The notes under the pieces: model-generated
Databases searched by the model: none
Told to the model about the DNA's origin: nothing
What the model saw: only the letters and a program-made list of their open reading frames with translations
In this document: piece by piece, positions 49,501 through 62,207 of the stretch
Layout of the letters: every line of letters starts with the position of its first letter
Position numbering within the stretch: the stretch's first letter is position 1
Program-made: the position numbers and the translations under genes
NCBI GenBank assembly: GCA_038502055.1
Contig: JAXRKN010000039.1
Location: forward strand, 124,001 to 188,000
Length of the DNA stretch: 64,000 nucleotides
Reading direction: 5' to 3'
Source of the DNA: Tanytarsus gracilentus
Lineage: Eukaryota; Arthropoda; Insecta; Diptera; Chironomidae

Positions 49501-52500
49501 CTTTATTTATTTTCGATCATGAATCAAATAATTGAAGGCGGCAGACAAAACAAGCGAGATGCAATTGAAAATAAAAATAAAGACGTTGCGAGGTTCTTTT
49601 TGAATGTACGAATTTAATGATAATTGAAATTTTAGGCAAAATAAAGAGAATGCAAAATTGAAATTTAAATGCCGTTGGTGGTATGCAATTATTTTTAAAA
49701 TCAAAATGTGGATATAGTTCAAACCCATCGGATTTCATCCAAATGATAGTGCATTGAAAACAAATGAAAATAATTTATTTTAAAATGTGCGTACTTTTTA
49801 ATAATGTCGATGCATTACGACTGATAAACAGAGTTTAAATAAATAAATTGTTCAACTTGCATGTGCATTCTCGCGGATTTGTGGATCCATTGAGACTCGC
49901 AGGCAGTGCAAGGGGCGCTAAACCAAATATTAATCATCGAAATTCTTTTTTCCTCCTTCTTTTCGAGAAAATATGTGGATATGTAATTGAAATTCGAGTG
50001 GTAATTTATTATCGAATTTTTTAAATATTGCAATTACCAAAATTCAGCTCATAAATTATTCAAAATACACATAGTCATTTGAAAATTCTTATTTTTCTTT
50101 ATCATTAATCACTGCATCGCGAATCTGGTCGCGCTGTGCAACGTGTAACTTGTAACATCTTTTTGCTTATTCATTTATTGCTTCGCTCGAACTGAGATGA
50201 AGATGATTGAAAATTGATAAAACACACATCGAAATCAGGTCTTTTTTGGTCATTCCTTATTCAATTCTTTTTTCTCTCGTGCATTTGAGCATTTCTTAAA
50301 AAGCAATAAGCAATCGTGGTAGCAATTTGAATTCGTAAGAACGTGCAAGTCTCAAACTCGTACACATTTAACAAACTGCAAAAGGACAAAAAAAATAAAG
50401 AGAATATCGCAAAAGAAAATGTAAGGAAAAGAAGCGCTTTCGTGTACAATTTTAATTGAGAAAAGAAATTCAGGCAGCTTAAATTAAATGAAAACATTAA
50501 TGTCTTTGCATATTTCAGTGCCTACCCTCGCCTGTTGCTTCACATAAGTGAACAAGAAAATACACACACTCACACGCCACCGCGAAGAAGTTTCGCGCAG
50601 TTTGATTTAAAATTGAAGATATTTAATTAAAGATATTTTATTTATAAGCGAAATGCAAACATGTATATATACCCTCTGCCGTATAGTTACAGCAGCAGAA
50701 GCGACATGCTGATAAGATTGAAAATAATTGAACGAGAACTCTTTCGTAAATGGTTATGTTTCTTCCTTTTCCCCTTTTTGGTGCGCCTTTTAACGTGTCG
50801 ACGCGTCTTTTCTTCTCTTTTTTCTTTAAATTTATTTCTTCCTCTTATTTTGCATTCGTGCTACAAAAATTGCTCCAAAATTCGTGTCGGCAATTATATA
50901 TTTTACTGCCCACTTCAACAATTTTCCAATCTTATGGGACAACGCGCAATGATGAGAATGAAGGTATTTTAATTTATCACTTTCATGCAATCATCGATAC
51001 GAGCTGCAAATTTTTTCAAACAAAATTCCACTTTCTTTGGCAGGAGGAGGATAAAGAGTTAGAGACATATGATGTTGTACCTCTGAGAGAATGAACAAGA
51101 TCATAAAAACTGACAAGAATGTCCATAAAAAGGTGGTTAATTATTTCTCATTTGGTGTGTGTTGTATAAAGAAGAAACTATTTGGCTTTATGATCGCGCT
51201 GTGCTCTCGCTGCGAGCCTCAATTTTATGACCTCAAAGTTAATTAAAACGTATAAAAATGAAAATAAACAGCAACACTAATTCTTCTAAACAGTAAATTA
51301 AAAACAGACATCAAAATTCTCAAAATCTTGATCTCAAAAGAGAAAGAGAAAATAAGTTGATAATTTACCAATTAACCAAATATACTAAGATGACTTCTCC
51401 ATAAATCGTCTAATTATATAGCTTGCGAAATGCCATGAAAAACACTCGCTGCCGCGAGTTATAATTTTAAAAATAAAGACATCAAGCCGGGTATTTTTTT
51501 AAAATGCGAAACGAGAATTTCTTTCAGCACCATGTGTCGGAAATAACCGCAAAAATTGGCCGCGACAAATACAGTCACTCAAACTATATTTAATAAAGAC
51601 ATTATAGCTATGATTCATCGGAATTCTTCCATTCATCTTCTACGTAAGTATTAATTAATTAATTTAATTCACTGTCTGCATTTTATGTTTGAAAACTAAT
51701 TTGAATTTGAGTAGATTGCCAATATTTTAATGGTTGTCACGCATTTTTTTTGGGTACTTCTATTGGGTTTATAAATTTACGACAATAACATTGTTGTCAT
51801 CGTCATGTGGGTATGGAATGCAGGAAAAAAGAGACTGGGTTTATAAAGTCATCATCATTTAAAGTCATGATGTATTAATTCATCGTTGAGTGATTGATGT
51901 TCTCTCAAAGGACGCATTTCGTGAATTGACAGCGCGACAAAGATCTATATCAACTTGATTAGCCTCATGCTGTTTCAACGCGCTCTCCTTCTACCAGTAC
52001 GTCAGTCTCTGCATCAGTCCAATGTAGAATGGTTCGATTTTTAGCCTCACAATTCTTAGTTCTTCCAATAAATGGCGCGCTAGCTGCGAGGAGCAGTTCG
52101 GCATGTTCATTATCATAATAAATTTATATTTATTGATTTCATATTCAAATTTCTACTCGTGTCGGCCTTTTCTCTCGCATTTTATTTTCTTCGCTCGCTT
52201 CAAAAAGACAATGAAAAGATATTTTGAGCACGCATATTTAACTTTGAAATTATTGTTTGATGTCAACAAGAACTTGAACCTGAGAAAGTAATCTAAAGTG
52301 TCAACATATACAGAGCGAGATTATAACGCAGAATTTCAAAGACATTTCCATGCCACATATAACCAGTCACATTGCCCTTTTACGATTTATTTTTTACTTT
52401 TCGTGGTTCTCGTACACAAATATTTTACTTTAGTAAACAAATTCAAATTCATCAATCATTATCCATATGCGCTCTCACGTGGTTTATTTTCTTAACGGCA

Positions 52501-55500
52501 TATCGACTATTTATTTATCTTTTCCTATCTGTTTGAACTTGTCCATCTCTCATTTTTCTCTCTCTCATTTCTCAGCATTCCATCGCTGACCGTATATATT
52601 TTTTAGTTTAACCGCAATATGCTGTAACGTGGCTTCCTTTGAACAAGAAACACATGCACATATTAAGTATATGTGAATTGTTAAGGAAAAGAGAGAGAGA
52701 TTAATGAGTGATATCAAGTATTGTCCGTTGATCTTTGCACATACTCATATGAATTGTATAATTTATCCGCGTAAAAGTGATGCGTTGCTTCTTTTCATTT
52801 CTTCACGAAAACCTTAAAGAGCCTTAAAAAATGTAATACTGCCTGCGCACCACCAAACAAGTACATATTAAATCTCACGTCGAATGAAAAATATAAATTG
52901 GTAGATAAATAAATTGCTTTCGGGAAGAGTTGAGTGAGTCTTGCGAGATATGAAAGATTATGGATCTTTAACCTCGACATTCATATATATCGAAACCGCC
53001 AACAGCTATACGTGCTGAATGGTTACGTTTAAACGCTCAACATGAATTTATATATGTGGAGAAAGAGAGACAGCAATGATGTTGATTACGGCTCGATGAT
53101 AAATTTGGAAAAAATATACAGCAGTCAACGAAAAGTTTCACACATTGCGCATTGATGATATTTATAACTACACAAGAAATTACTTTCTGCAGATAATTTT
53201 ATCATTCTACTTTGAACATAAAACATACCTTAAACATCATGATGTTGATGATGATGATCCCAATCTGACAGTTCTTCACTCTTCACCTCTCCACTCCACC
53301 GTTTCGTCTTAATCATGTCCATTATACGCGCGGAGGTCTGATCGAAAACATTCAGGAATTACATAATAATCACCCTTTAATGGGCCTGTCAAACTCCCAA
53401 CTCTACACACACACATGAATGTCAAAAAATTACGCGTGTATCACGATTGCAGTAACACGAAAAAGTCCATGTGATGGATAGAAGGCTCTTGAAGAGTGAA
53501 GAAGAAGAAATGTGAAAGGCTATAGAGTGGAGAGAAGTGAAATAAACATCTCACGATTCTTTGGAAACGCAATGGGTATGCTTTAAAAATTTAAAATATA
53601 AAAGGAATGTTAATTGCTGTTCGAGTTGACTTGATCAAAAGATGTTTTATTTGCAAAGTAAGCATAAAGTTGCAGTAAACGATCCATTTCAATGAGCTTC
53701 CGACTTTACAGCAGTCAGAAAAATGCATCTCTCGGATGCCGCTGTGAACTCTAAACCTCGTAGCTACTCAAGTCAAGCTACAGAGAACATTTTTTATGTT
53801 TGGACATTAAATAAGATTAATCGATTGTGAAATCAATCGACACATTCATGAAGATAAAGAGAGTGAATACTTAGCATATAACGACTCGACGACTCGGTCG
53901 ATATGAACTTGAAAAATGCTCTTGTTAGCTCGACGACTCGCAAGCGCAAGAGAGCCAAAACAATGTATATAATGGACATGTAATTCTTCGTTTATTCAAT
54001 GCCATTTGATGAAAGCCGCCACCGCCACGATCACTCGTTCCTCTGATTCTTTTCTCTGCCTCAATTCTCACCAAGCGTGTATATTTTATGTATGATTGTA
54101 AAGAAATTAACGAAATGTTTTTACCCTCGCCTCGCACATAACAAAACAAGGTGGGTCTACTAACGGAGTTGTCATTTCAAATTGCTTTGCTGTCTTAGAT
54201 CAGTAAAATTGAATTTATTATTTTTTTTAAAAATGCTTGAAATTTTTCATCATTTTAAAATTTATTTAAACTACATATAGTGTTAGTTCCCAAAACGAGA
54301 GCAAAAATTTAATCTTTAACCATAAACCCGAGTCAAAACTGGTATTGGAGAAATCCAAAATTAATATATAGCGAAGCTATAAAAAAATGATGATGATATT
54401 TTCTTCGCGTTCGCTCTCATCACACACTCAACAGTCAAGTTTTACCCGCGCTTTAATTATAACCCATTATTAAATAATTAATAGTTAATTGTGTTCAGGT
54501 GAGAGAGCGAAGAGAAAATAACAAAATCACGATGATTCACTTGAACGAACGATCCATAATCGAATCGTTAGATCGGCTCAAAAAGTTTCATACCACACGT
54601 CCGAATGCGTCTGATGAGTTTTATCAGAGATTGAACCTTGTAGAAATGAATATTACAAACTCTTGTAATATATATATTGAGATTAATTATAATGAGATGA
54701 CGTTGAAATCCATCCCTTGGCTTGACGGCGATGATGGTGGTGGTAGTGGACTGAAACTATCATCTCATCTATCAAAATCTCGATGACTGCTCAGAATTGT
54801 TAGAGAAAACATTATTAATAAATCGCAGACGAAAAAAATGCAAAGTAATGAAAGCTTCATTAAGAATAATTTTGATTTTTCATTAAAGATGAGAAATATG
54901 TATAGCTTTATACATGTGCGGATATAAATCGTAAATGTTATTATTTTAACATACACGAGAAACAATGTTAAACACGAATACAATTGCGAATGGTACTTCT
55001 TTCTTGGACAGAGTCATTTTATTTATGCAACAAATATTTTTGTCGTCGTAGCTTAAAGGAAACACAAGAGCTCTGTGCTGCTGCAGCGCCTCAAAAGGAA
55101 AATACTCAGAAGAACAATTTGTATCTATCAAAAAAATTTGCTATTTGAACAACAAGGAGAGTTTATGCATGGAAATAAACAATAGAACTTGCATCGGTAT
55201 CTCTAAAGCATAATCTCTTGTACAGCAGCTTTGTATCAGAGAGCGAGGAAGAGAAAAGGAAGATAGAGTAGCAAAGGCTAGCGCGGCCAGTCAGTTCTCT
55301 CTTAAAAATTGAATAATTGAATTTCAGAAATACATTTATTATCTTTGCCGTTATTGTTTTTCAATATCTCCTTCAGTTCAGATCGAATATTGCTTCTCTA
55401 CAGCGACTGTCGTTTGATATGCAAAATATAATGATGAGAAAATTTCTATACCCTTTTTGTTTGGATCCAAATAGGAAATTTTCTCTTTGTTTCCCTTATC

Positions 55501-58500
55501 AATTTCAATTAAATTCCTATGAAACTTTTCTCTCTCTTAATGTATTGTAGCAAACCACTTGACTTGAACTCAAGACATGCTTTCAATGAATGCACAAAGT
55601 TTTTTTAATATTTTTTGATGAGAAAACTATTTTTGTTGTACATATTTATTCTGTTTTAATTAGAAATAATTGCTGTTTGACAATACTGCACAGTAAAATG
55701 GTGTGCAAACATTTTTGCTCGAAAAACTTAAATAAACTTTTAGAGTGCTATCTTTTTAAAGTTTAAAGAAGAACTTTAAATTACTTTAGAATATTTTAAA
55801 GTTTTAATTTTCTTTACTCGCCCTGGTAAAAAATAAATTGTTATTAATCCCAAATTTGTAATTTGACTCGTATCGCCAATAATAACTTTTCCGTTCGACC
55901 AGTGTCATGGGGGTGCTTTTAGGGGATGTGCGGTTTTATTGTTGTTAAGAAGATAACAAAATTGCAAGGTGTAATCCATAAAGCTAACATGTATCTCAAA
56001 AAACCACAAATTGTTAAAATTTATCGTTTACGGGTTCGAAAATTAAACTGAATAAATCTTTGGCTGTAGATATATGCAAGTATAAAATTGTTGACACATT
56101 ATATGTGCATGGATATAGGGCCCTAAAAATAGATCACACTGCTGCGAGAGAGATGAAAGGCAGAAATGTTTGTTTTTGAATGCAACATAAGTCGGAGGAG
56201 AAGATGCGTAAATATAATTGGATGATTAATAATAATGTGCGCTAAGGGAAATTAAGAATGAAGAAGCGAATGAATGTCACTTCTCGGTCTCTTTTTACTT
56301 CTCGGGAAATTTAATTGTTGTCTGCATGCACTCATCAAAAAATTATCGTACTCAATTAAGAAATCTCTTAATTACCAGCATGAGTAATTAGAATAGACAA
56401 GTAATCTTTTTGCTACTGTAAAATGATGATGATCACCCTCTTGTGAATGTGACGTGTTTATTTTGCGTCCTGTTCTTTTTGCGCTCGAAACGAAATAAGT
56501 TTAAATGCCTCAAAATGTAATTATCAAAGGGAAAAGAGTGAGAGAGGAAAGCAAACAGCAAAATATATATACACATGATAATTACTTAATTTTATTTTGC
56601 CTCAAAACTCGCTTCAATTTTTTTTTTCATTTTACTTTATTCTCTCATTCTTGCATGCTCACATCACTATATATTTATTCCGTCAGAAATATTCGTTGAG
56701 TTCTGAGGAGCAAGAGAGAGAGAGAGAAAAAAAGACCCAAAATGAAAATTAAGTCATTATTTTTTGAGCACTGATGTGAAACAAGTTTTTTTCTTTCGCT
56801 TGTGTATATATTTCATTCGCGTTGATTTGCTGTTGTTGAAATGATGTACAACTTTTGATTTAATGTTTTGCAATTTTTCTTTTGGAACTCGCGCGTCCTG
56901 CAAATTTTTTCCTTTTTTCTTTCTCAGTCTATTCTTCAACTGAATGTTTGCTGATTTATTAACAAAGTTTTAAATTTCATTTTTCTTTTCCCTCCCAAAT
57001 TTTCCTCCCACCACCACCACCATTCGAATCGACCATCTCAACCTGTGCTCATAGTGAACAACATTAATAATGTATTATATGGAAGTTGAAGGGAAAAATT
57101 GCTTTTTTGACTGCAGAAACATTTACAGTCAAAGTCAATAATATTTCGTGGAAGCAAAGAAATTAATTTTTATTGTTATAGAGTTTTTATTGATTGTTGT
57201 TGGCTCTATCACCATTATTTTTATTGCTGCATTCAATGCTTTCGTGTGCAACCCCTCTATTTCATCAAAAAAAATGTAATTATTAGTTGAAATAAAATAT
57301 TGTTGATTAAATTTCTTCTCTCTTCATATTACATGTTATTTCCGTAAAATGTAAAAAATATTAGATTAGAGTCGTACAAGAGACGCATACACGCGTGTGT
57401 GCATGTCGCATCGTCATCAATTACTCTTGAAAAATAGAGATAAATCAGCTGTCTTATCATACAAATGTTAAGTTTTCCTCATTTTTCATATTTATCAAAC
57501 AAGAGCATAAGTTCAACCATGTGCTCACTCAAATTATTCACGTTAATTGCTCCCTCACCATAACAATTTCTTTTGAATATATTTGAATGACCATCTCACA
57601 TTTCTTTTTTTCAACACACTCTAACCGAAACCTGCAAAAAGGATCCCATTGTGCGCTCTATGTTTCTTTTTTCTCACTCTTCTGAAAAGTCACATTATCC
57701 TTGGAGAATCACACACAGACAAAAAGCCCATAAAGATTGAGCCCAGTCACAGAAAGGTCATCGTCATATTTTTTCCATTTATCATGCGTTATGAGCACTG
57801 ACATTTTTCAAATTTTTCATGTAACATTTCTCTCTATCTTTCTGCTCGTTTTATCATTTGAAAAGAATCAAGAAAAGTCAGTCAAAAGATGATACATCAT
57901 CCACATTATACAGGTCGCATGAATATACACACAAACGTTTTTTCTTCTTATGCTTTCAAAATATATATCATAAATAGCGATCTGACGTAAGAATAAAAAA
58001 GGATATGTTTACTCAAAAGCATTAAGGTAAATTCTGTGAGTGAGTGAGGATCAGAACTGAGAGAAAAAGAATAGAAATACTAATGAATAATAAATATTCA
58101 CTTGTGGCTCTTCTTAAAGCCATAGTCCGATAATGGTTTGAAAATAAAAATATTACTTTATCTCATTTCTCTTTTTTCGGGACCGATAAATTTTCACCTC
58201 GAGTGCAAGAGAAGATGATGAACGTCAAACAAATAATGTATCTAAATTAACGAGCAAAAGAAACACGCTGGTAAATTAACACATGCATCCATCTCTTTTT
58301 ACTGTTGAGGTTGCCGCTTCTGCATTTTGATTATTTAAAAAAGAGAATATTTTTTTCGTATGGCAAAGGAAAGGCAGAAAGGAGAAATGATTCTGTAAGT
58401 GGTAGCATATGTTGTTGATTTTTTGTTTCAGAAGAATAGCGTACATAAATACACTTAAGTCATCCATAAGAACTTGATCCTTAAATTTAACCATCATTAT

Positions 58501-59842
58501 TATTATGTTTACTACTGCTGCTGTTGTTGTTGTTTACGATGAGAGCTATAATGAAGAAATTTTGGATACGGAAACGAGATAAGATAATACAAAATTTAAT
58601 TTTTAACAAATTACTTTCGGAAATTTCTTTAAACAGTACCATTTTTTGTTGATTTGAAACCTAATTAGAGATTATTTTTTCCAATTTTTAAAATTTTGAA
58701 TTTATCAAAAAATTATTTGGTAACAAATTATTTTAAAAAGTTAAATTTTAGTGTAAACCCATCTCCAATCATTAATCCCTCATCATTAAATTTTCTCTCA
58801 TTTTTTTCTCACAATTGCAATATCAAAAATCTTTTCTCTCTTTCTCTCTCATCTCCCGTACATCCCTCAATATTTAAAATTACTCGTTAAAATATTTTTT
58901 TTTAAATTGCACTGATTCAAGAAAAATTAAAAAATTTAGCAAAATATTTATGATGCTAAGAGTTTTAACATAAATTAAAAAAAATTGTGAGCAACTGAGC
59001 GTTATGAATAAAATTGAGCATTGTACAATTTTTTTCTCTCACCATATTCTAAGAGAAAAATGAGAGAAATGTAATATTCTCTCATAATATTCAACATAAA
59101 TGCTATCCTATGTACACATCTCAGAGCATACGCTCAGATTTCAGAAAACAGTCAAAGCGAGTAGACGTAGAAAAGTTTTTTAGCGACCTCAAAACGTGAA
59201 GTTATAAGTAAAATGAGAAATTAAGTACATTTCGGAGTTGAAAAAATCACTAAACAATATAAAAATCATCAATTGATATCTAAAGATCTTAAAGAAATCA
59301 CAAAATAAAGTCAAAGTTGTGAAGAAGCTAAAATCCAAGCATATTAAAGTCAAAAAAAGAATATTTTCAAAAATTGAGTGCACATCTAGGCAGCAGCAGA
59401 GTGCTGATTCGAAGGAATAAGAGATAATACAAATTTCTGAAGGAGCAAAAATCGATTTGGATAACCTTTGTGTACAAAAATTATTTTGTTTTTCGTTCCG
59501 CTGCGAAAGTCAAGATAGAAATATGAAAAATCATCGAAATATAAAAAATGAATGTAAGTGAGCGCAAAGATAAAAAATGAGTTGTGATTTTTTTCCATTC
59601 GCTGAGTTTATATGAAAAAAAAAGTTATAAAAGTTTTTTTTAAAAAAAAAACCTTTTTAGTTACATTAAAGTTACTTAAAAATTAATACTTTGCAAAAGT
59701 TTTAATTTATGATTAATTTCCAACCAACAGGAAAAAGGAGAATTCAAAAGTATGAATCCGCAAAGTGATAAATAATTAAGGAACAATAACCCATTTTCTG
59801 TGCGTATAAAGGAAAATTTTTTGGAGTGAATAAAATTTTGTG
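46558..59842. other. Gene-free AT-rich tract upstream of the membrane-protein gene
   Basis: No supported exon over 13 kb. The least random-looking open frame is 54532-54786 (84 codons from its first ATG), which has no homology I recognise. Simple repeats include a CTG/TTG run near 58513 and ATG-rich patches near 53240. The tract may be the promoter and first intron of the downstream gene, whose 5' UTR appears to be spliced (acceptor at 59729-59730). Confidence 0.5.
59729..59842 (+). promoter_or_regulatory. Probable splice acceptor and 5' leader with a small uORF
   Basis: TTAATTTCCAACCAACAG at 59713-59730 looks like a branch point and acceptor, which would make 59731-59842 the 3' part of a spliced leader. 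The leader contains a seven-codon upstream frame (ATG at 59752, stop ending at 59775). The upstream exon was not located. Confidence 0.35.
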
Positions 59843-62207
59843 ATGTGGAAGAAATTCGATATGGATTTCAAGATGGATTGCGACATGGATTGTGGGTTTT
59901 ATCCACCGCCTGAATTTAATATTCCACCACCACCTCTTCCGCCATATCTCAAGGAGCTACCAAAGTGCTCCGAGACTGCGTCCAGTGACTATGAGATGTG
60001 CAGCATGATACCGGTAAGTTTTTAAGTGCAAAAAACTCTTCAAAATTTTTGTGTTGCGATTGAAGATTTTTTATCTTATTCAGCGAAAAAATACTGAGTA
60101 AAAAATGATAATGGAGAGAAAAAAACAATAATGATTTTTATGCTCATCCACTTTCATCATCGTCCTTAAGTACTTTTATGAGTTAGAGGAGCAGTTTGAT
60201 GGAGGCAGAAAAAAGCGAGAGCTTACATCAATGTTTATTTTTCTTGATGTTATCATAAAAATTGCTTCACACACGCAAGTGGAGGGATAATATGATGGAG
60301 CTCGCTCTCATTCACTCACTCTTGGTGATTCAATGTGTGTATGTGCACTAAAGACTTTAAGTCGTTGTTTACGTAAATGTAAACATGTGATATTGACAAC
60401 AAGAGCTTTCTCGTCGAGTGTTTGTATGCTCTCAACAAGGATTATATCTTTACCTTTTCTTCCACTCTGAGATTTCCGAGCCTCGATTTCATGCTTTGTC
60501 ACTGAGATTTGATTTTTAATGTAAACCATTTGAGATTTATCCGAGAAAAATTTCCAGATATTATTTGCACTGTCAAGTGATGCGTGTCTAGTTTGCCTAG
60601 CAATGAAAAAAAATCATTTCTTTCTTTCAAAAAAAAAAATCTCTGCAGCATAAAACTCGAGTTTTAATTAAAAACTTTCTCTCTCGCTTCTCTATGAACA
60701 GTTTTTTTGCCTCCCCCACAATCACTGACGCTTAATTAACAACTATCTTTTTTTTGTCGCACCCTTTTTGCAGCTCATAGACTTTGACTACAATAACTCA
60801 TCAATGCAAGCTTCGGCTATGATCCTCTTGTGCACAGTTCTAGTTTTAATATTTATTTTTGTGTCATCTATATTCGTTTGGAAGTGAGTATATCGAGAGT
60901 TTTCTTGATGAATGATTTATTTATATAACTTTTTCTATTTCATCAGACATAAGCGAAAATCTAAAGACTCGCTGCCATATAAAACTTCATCGTCGTCGAG
61001 TTCGACGGGTAGTCCAATGGACCCGACAATAGTTTTCAATGGATACGAGAATCCTGATGCTTTTATTCTCCGCTACAAGACTCTCGAACGACAACAGCAA
61101 CATTTTAATGTAAGTTTATTTAGCATCATTTATGCAATAAAGAAAAAATTTCTAGAAGATTATGGCAATAACAATTTAAAAGTACCACAAGCTCCATCAT
61201 ATTGACGGCAATGATTATACTCCATCGTTGCCATCATCGTCAATATTTTCATTAGAAAAAAAAGAGAAAAGAGCATAACAGTGTGTTGTCATAAACCATC
61301 AGTTAGCTAGAAAGCTATCAAACTAGCTTCTTTTGAACTTTTTTTCACCATCTCTTGTCCTTTTCTTTTCTCCACACAGATGTTGCAACCAACGAAGACT
61401 GTTCACTATCCGAGTGGCTTTCCCATGCCACAAACTCCACCGGTTTTTATATGTTCTTCACCCGGTCCCGACCCCTACGAGTCGAGCTCAAACCTTTATG
61501 AGGAACTCGACCAACATCACAACGATTCGCATTCTGAATTGAGCCAAAATGACAGAACTTTACCGCAAGTTGACAGAGTATCATCGTCGTCGGATAATTT
61601 AAATTCATCTGCGGATACTGCAATAGTAGATGAAATGACAAATAGTAATGGCGGTATCGGTGCCCATCATGAACACGAAACATCATCCGCTGCTGCTTCT
61701 TCTACTGTTAGTTGTTCCAATAGAAATCCTATAGCAAGTGAGAGTGAGGTTGAATGGCGTAACCGCATAAATGTTGCCAACACAGCATCAGCATCAGCTT
61801 TTAGTGTGGCGACCATTTTCCGTGATCGCAATATCCAACAACATACCGCAAGAGCCAATGCTAATTATTATGCGCCGCCACACAACATGATGGTGGGCAT
61901 CATCAACAGCAGCAGCAGCATTACTCGAAGCGGTAATCATCATCATCGTGTAAACAACGGACATTTTTTATCAAACACTCCCCGTGCAATGCCGTGCTGG
62001 GGAAGTCAACTGCAGCACCAGCAACAATTTTATGAACCTATTGAAAGTCCCCCTTTAGCTAGTTTTAATTATTATAACAACAATTCGAGCGATTTCGCTA
62101 CAATAAGAAGCTTTCATAGCTTAAGAAGCCCCCATCATATCAGTCAAAATACGATAAATTCGCGAAAGAACCTCTGGAGTTGGTTCAGGACGAGTAAGCG
62201 AACTTAA
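59843..62207 (+). CDS. Single-pass membrane protein of unknown function
   Basis: Four exons, 59843-60013, 60774-60883, 60947-61109, 61380-62207; 423 residues, phases consistent. I do not recognise the family. There is no signal peptide. A short N-terminal part (1-57) has Met/Asp/Cys repeats (DMDFKMDCDMDCGF) and a proline-rich run (IPPPPLPPYL). A strong hydrophobic helix at about 70-93 is followed by KHKRKSK, so the N-terminus should be outside and the long tail cytosolic (type III). The tail has a Ser-rich patch, then NGYENPDAFILRYKTLER. It also has tyrosines in acidic settings (DPYESSSNLYEEL, 179-191), possible SH2 or adaptor sites. The remainder is long, Ser/Asn/His-rich and of low complexity, ending WSWFRTSKRT. 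Exon 2 alone encodes the helix. Correct splicing with conserved-looking boundaries argues that it is real. A signalling or scaffold role is only a guess. Confidence 0.86.
60014..60773 (+). other. 760-bp intron of the membrane-protein gene
   Basis: Donor CCG/GTAAGT and acceptor CTTTTTGCAG give a phase-0 junction. The intron is ordinary AT-rich sequence; open frames within it on either strand look random. Confidence 0.75.

Noticed and set aside
50661..51094. Two overlapping open frames of 103 and 114 codons
   Set aside because: They share the same pyrimidine-rich DNA in different frames, which explains the Phe/Leu/Ser richness. Neither shows a domain.
61447..61858. Minus-strand open frames opposite the last exon of the membrane-protein gene
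   Set aside because: Antisense shadows of the low-complexity coding exon, with no motifs of their own.
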